A stretch of DNA of 64,000 bases, taken from the NCBI GenBank assembly GCA_016199985.1, contig JACQFQ010000023.1, positions 1 through 64,000 of the forward strand. The letters are read 5' to 3'. This stretch comes from Verrucomicrobiota bacterium. Lineage in GTDB: Bacteria > Verrucomicrobiota > Verrucomicrobiia > Limisphaerales > UBA11320. Within the stretch, counting starts at the first letter, position 1. Every line of letters begins with the position of its first letter. Below the pieces are notes generated by a model. That model saw only the letters and a program-made list of their open reading frames with translations, was not told the origin of the DNA and did no database searches. A program made the translations under genes and the position numbers. Positions 59,976 to 64,000 of the stretch are shown in pieces.

Positions 59976-62891
59976 ATGAGCCCCACCCGTCCTCCTCTCC
60001 GTATCGTCGCCACCCTGCTGGCGCTCGCCATCCTGGTCTCCGCCAACAGCGGCCGCGCCCAGTCACAGGTCGCGACGGAACTCTCGGCCGCGACGAACGC
60101 GCTCTTCTTCGGCCGCGACTACCTCGTGGGCTTCCCGGAGCAAAAGACGCGGAATGGCCTGAGGAAGGACTATCTCGGCGTGGATGAGAACGGGGATCCG
60201 CGTCCCGGCTACAAGCCGAAGATCGACTATCTGCGCGAAGCCATCGATCGCGCGGTGAACGTTCGCCTCGATCCTGGCATTGGCGCCAGCCCGGACGTCA
60301 ATCTCCTCGCGCGAACCGTCGCCTGGGAGGCCCTCGAGGCCTTGCTGCAAGGCCAGCTGGTCACCGGAAACGGCAATCTTTTGAAAGGACTGCGCGTCGC
60401 GTTCCCCACGGCTGTTGGCGAGGGCGAGAAGCCGGGCGGCGACAACGCCGCGCCCGTCGGCTGTCCGGTGAACTCGAGCGGGCAGGAGTATCTGGGCGCC
60501 AACCTCAAGGATCTTTGCTATGCGAAGTCCTATTTTCAGGAAGGGATCTCAGCCGCCCTCGACTTCATGGCCAGGGACGCAACCGGGGAAATCCGCTACT
60601 TCGAGCCGCTCAACTCGCCCTTCGAGCAATACACCTTCTTCAGCGCCCCGGGGTTTCGCGACCCCAATTTCACAAACCAGATGAACATCCAGACCACCGG
60701 GTACCTGCTCGGAAACATTCTGGACCGATATGGCAAGGCGGTGATCGGCATGGGCGACCGGTTGTGGCGCGGCGCTTACTTTCTCCGGGAGCGGTCGCCC
60801 GGACAACCTCGCGCCGCCGAACGCCAGGAGATGTTGGACAAGGCCGTCGCGGAAATGCAGCGCGGGGTTCACGCCCAGTTCATGGCGGCGCTCCCCCTGG
60901 CGGCGACCCTGAATGAAGGCGATCAAGGCTATGGGAAATGTCGGGTGGATCAGGTGCGCGTCTCGGCAGCGACCGCGGTGGCCTTCATCGATCGGATTCG
61001 ACGCGGCGAAGCTCCAAAGCTCGACAATCTCGGATTGAACTCCTCCAGCTCGGACATCGCGGGCGAGATCAGCCTGGTGCACCAGCTCAAAGGCGCCGCC
61101 GCGGCGAAATACGCCCTGGCCGAAGCCGCTCTTTGGCGGAAGAAGGATTCCCAGAACCAGGTGATCGCCGAGGCCCAGTCGCTTCGGCTCGGACTCACCG
61201 AGCAACTCACCAGCGCCACGGGGATCAATCCGGGGCCGGACGGCGTCGCCCCGTACTTTGGGCTGAGCACAGGCATCGGTCGCAGCAACTATCGGGCTGC
61301 GCTCAACAGCAAGATCGAGCGGATGATCCACGAGGGCGTGAGCTCCTCCCTCCTCACCGACGGCAGCGAATTGGGATCCACCCTGCTGCAGATCCTTCGC
61401 GCCAAGTCAGACATCGATGGCGCGCAGCATCGCATTGAAAACATTCCCGCCCAGATCTCGGTTGAGGAGGCGCGCAGCGGCGGCGTGAACCTGGCGATCG
61501 ACACGACAACCCGGAAGGTCACGTCCGCGCAGCTCTCCATAGCGCTCGTGCAGGCGTTTCCCATCAGCACGAGCGTGGGCTTCTCCTGCCCTCCTTGCGC
61601 CCCCTCATTCAGCATGAGCGCGGGCTTCACTCCCACTCCGCTCCTGGCGGACATCTTTCAGGAGGACATCACCCGCGCCCAGGCGATTCAACAACTCAGC
61701 ATCAACAACGCAAACTCCGCCGCCACGATCAAGAACCTGCTCCTCCAGCAGAACCAGTTCATCCTCGACGCCAAGGCTTCTGTCGTTCAAGGCCAGCTTG
61801 CCATCGCCTCCTTTCACGCCCTCCAGGCGAAGATCGACCGCCTGATGGAGAATCACATCTATGTCCAGGACTCGAACGGCCAGAAGTGGTACTCGGATCC
61901 CGCGATCATCTTTGAGCAGGAGCGCGCGGAACTGGATTACACGGCGGCGCTCACCGAGTACGTGCGGGAGCTCTACGTGCTCTCGCAAAAGCTCGCGGTG
62001 CGTTGGAGCGAGTCGTTTGAGAACCCCTACCTGCGATTGGACGGCGTGGCGGAGACGCTGGGCGGCGGCCTGTACGACGACTTCACGCAGGCGGAAAGCG
62101 TGTTCAACGTGTATCGCGCCAGCGAAGGCGACAACTTCCTCAACGCGCTTCAAGAGTGGGACCTCCGTCTGCGCAACGCCCGCCAGGGCGGGCAGGCCGA
62201 CGTCCAGGCGCGCGTCTCCTTGCGTCAGGACATCTTCGGATTCACCGACGTTGTCTACAACGCCGCGGCCCAGCGGTTCGAGACGAACCCGGACGCCTCG
62301 GCGCGCGAGTTGAACAAGCGCCGCTTCCGGGCGCTGGTGCTCCGAGCCCAACAGCCCCCCGCGTCGCCGTATCTGCTGCGGCTGGAATTCCCCATCACCT
62401 ACGGGCAGCTCTCCCGGATCGTCACGGGAAACCTTGTGGCCCAACCCCCGCTCCTCCCGGTCTCGCGGTCGGATTGGAACATCCGGGTGACCGATCTGTC
62501 CGCGAAGGTCATCGGACAGAACATCGCGCAGAATGCCTTCAACACGATCCGCCTCGACCTGACGCAGTACGGCAAGATCGAGATCCCGACCTATCATCCG
62601 CGACAGGCGAGCGTGTATCCCAACTTCCTGACCTTCAATCTCCCCCTGTACTATCCGGATCCGGAGGAGGCGTCCGTCTCGGCGTATCGCTTCTCTCTCA
62701 ACGCGGGCATCAATGGCAACGTGGGGCAATCCAACACCTTCGTGCCTCAGGTGGAGCCAACGCCCTTCTGCGACCGCTACGTGCTTCTCATTGAACGGGC
62801 GGCGAATCCGGCGATCAACTTGCAGAACATCGAGGACATCGAACTCACCGTCCGCGCCCGCAGCGGAGTGCCGCCGGCTTTCAGCTTTTGA
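59976..62891 (+). CDS. large secreted helical protein, unknown
   Basis: 971 residues starting at MSPTRPPLRI with a signal peptide (ATLLALAILVSANSGRAQ). The frame is open upstream into the previous gene, but only this start gives a signal. The middle is strongly helical (ITRAQAIQQLSINNANSAATIKNLLLQQNQF in part; FHALQAKIDRLMENHIYV; LDYTAALTEYVRELYVLSQKLAVRW in part). The last 200 residues look beta-rich and end INLQNIEDIELTVRARSG. The order (long helices, then a beta domain ending in a DIEL-x-V strand) faintly recalls the C-terminus of Tc-toxin A subunits, but I cannot assign it. Probably works with its two neighbours. Confidence 0.7.
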   Translation: MSPTRPPLRIVATLLALAILVSANSGRAQSQVATELSAATNALFFGRDYLVGFPEQKTRNGLRKDYLGVDENGDPRPGYKPKIDYLREAIDRAVNVRLDPGIGASPDVNLLARTVAWEALEALLQGQLVTGNGNLLKGLRVAFPTAVGEGEKPGGDNAAPVGCPVNSSGQEYLGANLKDLCYAKSYFQEGISAALDFMARDATGEIRYFEPLNSPFEQYTFFSAPGFRDPNFTNQMNIQTTGYLLGNILDRYGKAVIGMGDRLWRGAYFLRERSPGQPRAAERQEMLDKAVAEMQRGVHAQFMAALPLAATLNEGDQGYGKCRVDQVRVSAATAVAFIDRIRRGEAPKLDNLGLNSSSSDIAGEISLVHQLKGAAAAKYALAEAALWRKKDSQNQVIAEAQSLRLGLTEQLTSATGINPGPDGVAPYFGLSTGIGRSNYRAALNSKIERMIHEGVSSSLLTDGSELGSTLLQILRAKSDIDGAQHRIENIPAQISVEEARSGGVNLAIDTTTRKVTSAQLSIALVQAFPISTSVGFSCPPCAPSFSMSAGFTPTPLLADIFQEDITRAQAIQQLSINNANSAATIKNLLLQQNQFILDAKASVVQGQLAIASFHALQAKIDRLMENHIYVQDSNGQKWYSDPAIIFEQERAELDYTAALTEYVRELYVLSQKLAVRWSESFENPYLRLDGVAETLGGGLYDDFTQAESVFNVYRASEGDNFLNALQEWDLRLRNARQGGQADVQARVSLRQDIFGFTDVVYNAAAQRFETNPDASARELNKRRFRALVLRAQQPPASPYLLRLEFPITYGQLSRIVTGNLVAQPPLLPVSRSDWNIRVTDLSAKVIGQNIAQNAFNTIRLDLTQYGKIEIPTYHPRQASVYPNFLTFNLPLYYPDPEEASVSAYRFSLNAGINGNVGQSNTFVPQVEPTPFCDRYVLLIERAANPAINLQNIEDIELTVRARSGVPPAFSF

Positions 62892-62929
62892 ACCTATCCA
62901 TAAACCACAACCCCATCGTTTACCGACTT

Positions 62930-64000
62930 ATGCGATCGACCTCTCTCAAAACCCTGCTCCAAGCCCTGTCGCTTGCGGCCGCCACGCATTTCGCGGCGAG
63001 TTCCCTGAGCGCGGAGGATGCGCCCAAACTCCTCCCCTTCCAGGGAGTTCTCACGGACGCCGACGGCAATTCGGTGAGCAATGGCGTGCGACTCGTTCTC
63101 TTCCGCGTCTACTCGGATCCCGCCAGCGGAACGCCGGTTTGGGCCGGCGAGCTGCACCGCACCACCGTGAACGGAGGTTTGGTCAACGTGATGCTCGGCG
63201 CGAAGACCCCGTTCACAGGCGTCGATTTCAATTCTCAGCTCTATTTGGAGATCACGGTCGATATCAACGGCGACAACGCGATCACGGCCGCCGATCCGCC
63301 CATGCTTCCTCGTCAGGCGATTCTTCCCGCGCTCTATGCCAAGGAATCCACGCTGTCGCGCAACAGCCTGAAGCTCGCCGGCGCCGACTGTAGCGACTTG
63401 ATGAGCAATGGGAACAACCCCGCGGATCCGAACAACTTCGTGCGCGGCGCGAAGATCGAGCCCAACAGTTTGAAGGCATCTCATATAGGGCCGGACGCGA
63501 TCTCCAACGAGAAAATCCAGGACGCCGCCGTCAGCGCCAGCAAACTCGCGTACGATGTCATCAACCAACTGATCCCGCCAGGCAGCATCATGGCTTACGG
63601 CGGCAGCTACCCGCCTCAGGGATGGTTCGCTTGTGATGGAGGAGTCGTGTCGCGCAGCGCCTTTCCCCGTCTGTTCGCCGCGATCGGAACCGCCTGGGGT
63701 GTTGGAGACTTCAGCGGCCAGGATTTCCAGCTCCCTGATCTGCGGGGACAGTTCGTGCGAGGCGCGGACAGAGGGTCCGGTCGTGATCCTGACCGAGCGT
63801 CCCGCGTCGGCACCCTGGGCGGAAACTCGGGCGACGCGGTGGGCACCTACCAGTGGCATCAGCTGGGCTATCACTCTCACGGGATCTCGACCACCGGCGG
63901 GATCATTGAGCAGCGAGCCGGCGGTCCGGCGCCGGGATTCGACAATCCGGGCGACTACTTCGCCCCGTTGGGCTACTCGACCATCACCGTGCTGCCCGCC
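62930..64000 (+). CDS. secreted phage tail-collar-domain protein (partial, runs off the window)
   Basis: 357 codons are present and open at the window end. A signal peptide (LLQALSLAAATHFAASSLSA) is followed by a beta domain that starts LLPFQGVLTDADGNSVSNGV and contains a calcium-like INGDNAITAADPP. After a linker with NSLKASHIGPDAISNEKIQD comes a tail-collar domain: PPGSIMAYGGSYPPQGWFACDG, DFSGQDFQLPDLRGQFVRGAD, and the His-rich YQWHQLGYHSHGI. The collar domain is typical of phage tail fibres and of some secreted bacterial adhesins. With a signal peptide and no other phage genes, an adhesin or assembly-tip role is more likely. Confidence 0.85.
   Translation, partial: MRSTSLKTLLQALSLAAATHFAASSLSAEDAPKLLPFQGVLTDADGNSVSNGVRLVLFRVYSDPASGTPVWAGELHRTTVNGGLVNVMLGAKTPFTGVDFNSQLYLEITVDINGDNAITAADPPMLPRQAILPALYAKESTLSRNSLKLAGADCSDLMSNGNNPADPNNFVRGAKIEPNSLKASHIGPDAISNEKIQDAAVSASKLAYDVINQLIPPGSIMAYGGSYPPQGWFACDGGVVSRSAFPRLFAAIGTAWGVGDFSGQDFQLPDLRGQFVRGADRGSGRDPDRASRVGTLGGNSGDAVGTYQWHQLGYHSHGISTTGGIIEQRAGGPAPGFDNPGDYFAPLGYSTITVLPA

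Noticed and set aside
62930-64000. Prophage tail gene
   Set aside because: The collar domain is phage-like, but the protein has a signal peptide and no phage structural or lysis genes are nearby.

Overview
The window is a GC-rich bacterial chromosome segment, most likely from Verrucomicrobiota (Limisphaerales/Pedosphaera-type). This is inferred from its gene content: a giant CotH/LTD/Ig surface protein, a TIGR03118 protein, ThuA-domain proteins beside secreted sugar isomerases and a Tat-exported Gfo/Idh/MocA oxidoreductase, an H-X9-DG prepilin, and several ECF sigma factors. No database search was possible, so the taxonomy is provisional.

Layout. (1) 1-2760 is the remnant of a chromosomal integron. 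Small cassette genes (238-2449) all read on the minus strand and are separated by attC-like inverted repeats. At the head of the array, divergently on the plus strand, is a truncated integron-integrase N-terminus (2588-2752). One cassette gene is frameshifted. (2) 3100-9951 holds minus-strand housekeeping and transport genes: PH-domain membrane protein, ABC exporter, TauE/SafE permease, MFS exporter and ThiH. Two copies of a palindromic repeat lie at 8160-8638. (3) 10030-13681 is a MoxR-DUF58-DUF4381-BatA operon. (4) mfd (minus) is followed by a 1907-aa CotH/LTD surface protein, then an OMPDC-family decarboxylase with a zinc-type dehydrogenase. (5) tRNA-Phe(GAA) at 25642 opens an accessory-looking region (to about 35.5 kb). 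It contains orphan hypothetical proteins, a membrane-tailed ECF sigma factor, an ECF sigma/anti-sigma pair, a prepilin-like protein, a cupredoxin-TIGR03118 protein, a third (partial) repeat copy and two fragments of LTD/Ig-type surface genes. (6) 35563-43870 is a drug-efflux operon: TetR regulator, small protein, adaptor, an RND pump fused to its outer-membrane factor, and an MFS exporter. Shared operator-like sites lie upstream of tetR and of the operon. (7) 43898-46240 is an SDR, VOC-thioredoxin fusion and nitroreductase operon. It has a sigma-54-like promoter and a palindromic upstream site, and a PAS/AAA+ sigma-54 activator is encoded divergently. (8) 48017-56399 is an AraC-type regulator followed by a tightly packed secreted/cytoplasmic carbohydrate operon: ThuA, isomerase, ThuA, isomerase, oxidoreductase, GH18, tandem alpha/beta-hydrolase. 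(9) 56687-64000 holds three consecutive large secreted-protein genes: a P-domain/PKD protein, a helical 971-aa protein and a phage tail-collar-domain protein cut by the window end. They form a possible undescribed extracellular module.

The main points for a second look are the degenerate integron, the RND-outer-membrane-factor fusion with an internal signal-peptide-like linker, the sigma-54 regulatory pairing, the palindromic element that abuts a surface-gene fragment, and the terminal three-gene secreted module.
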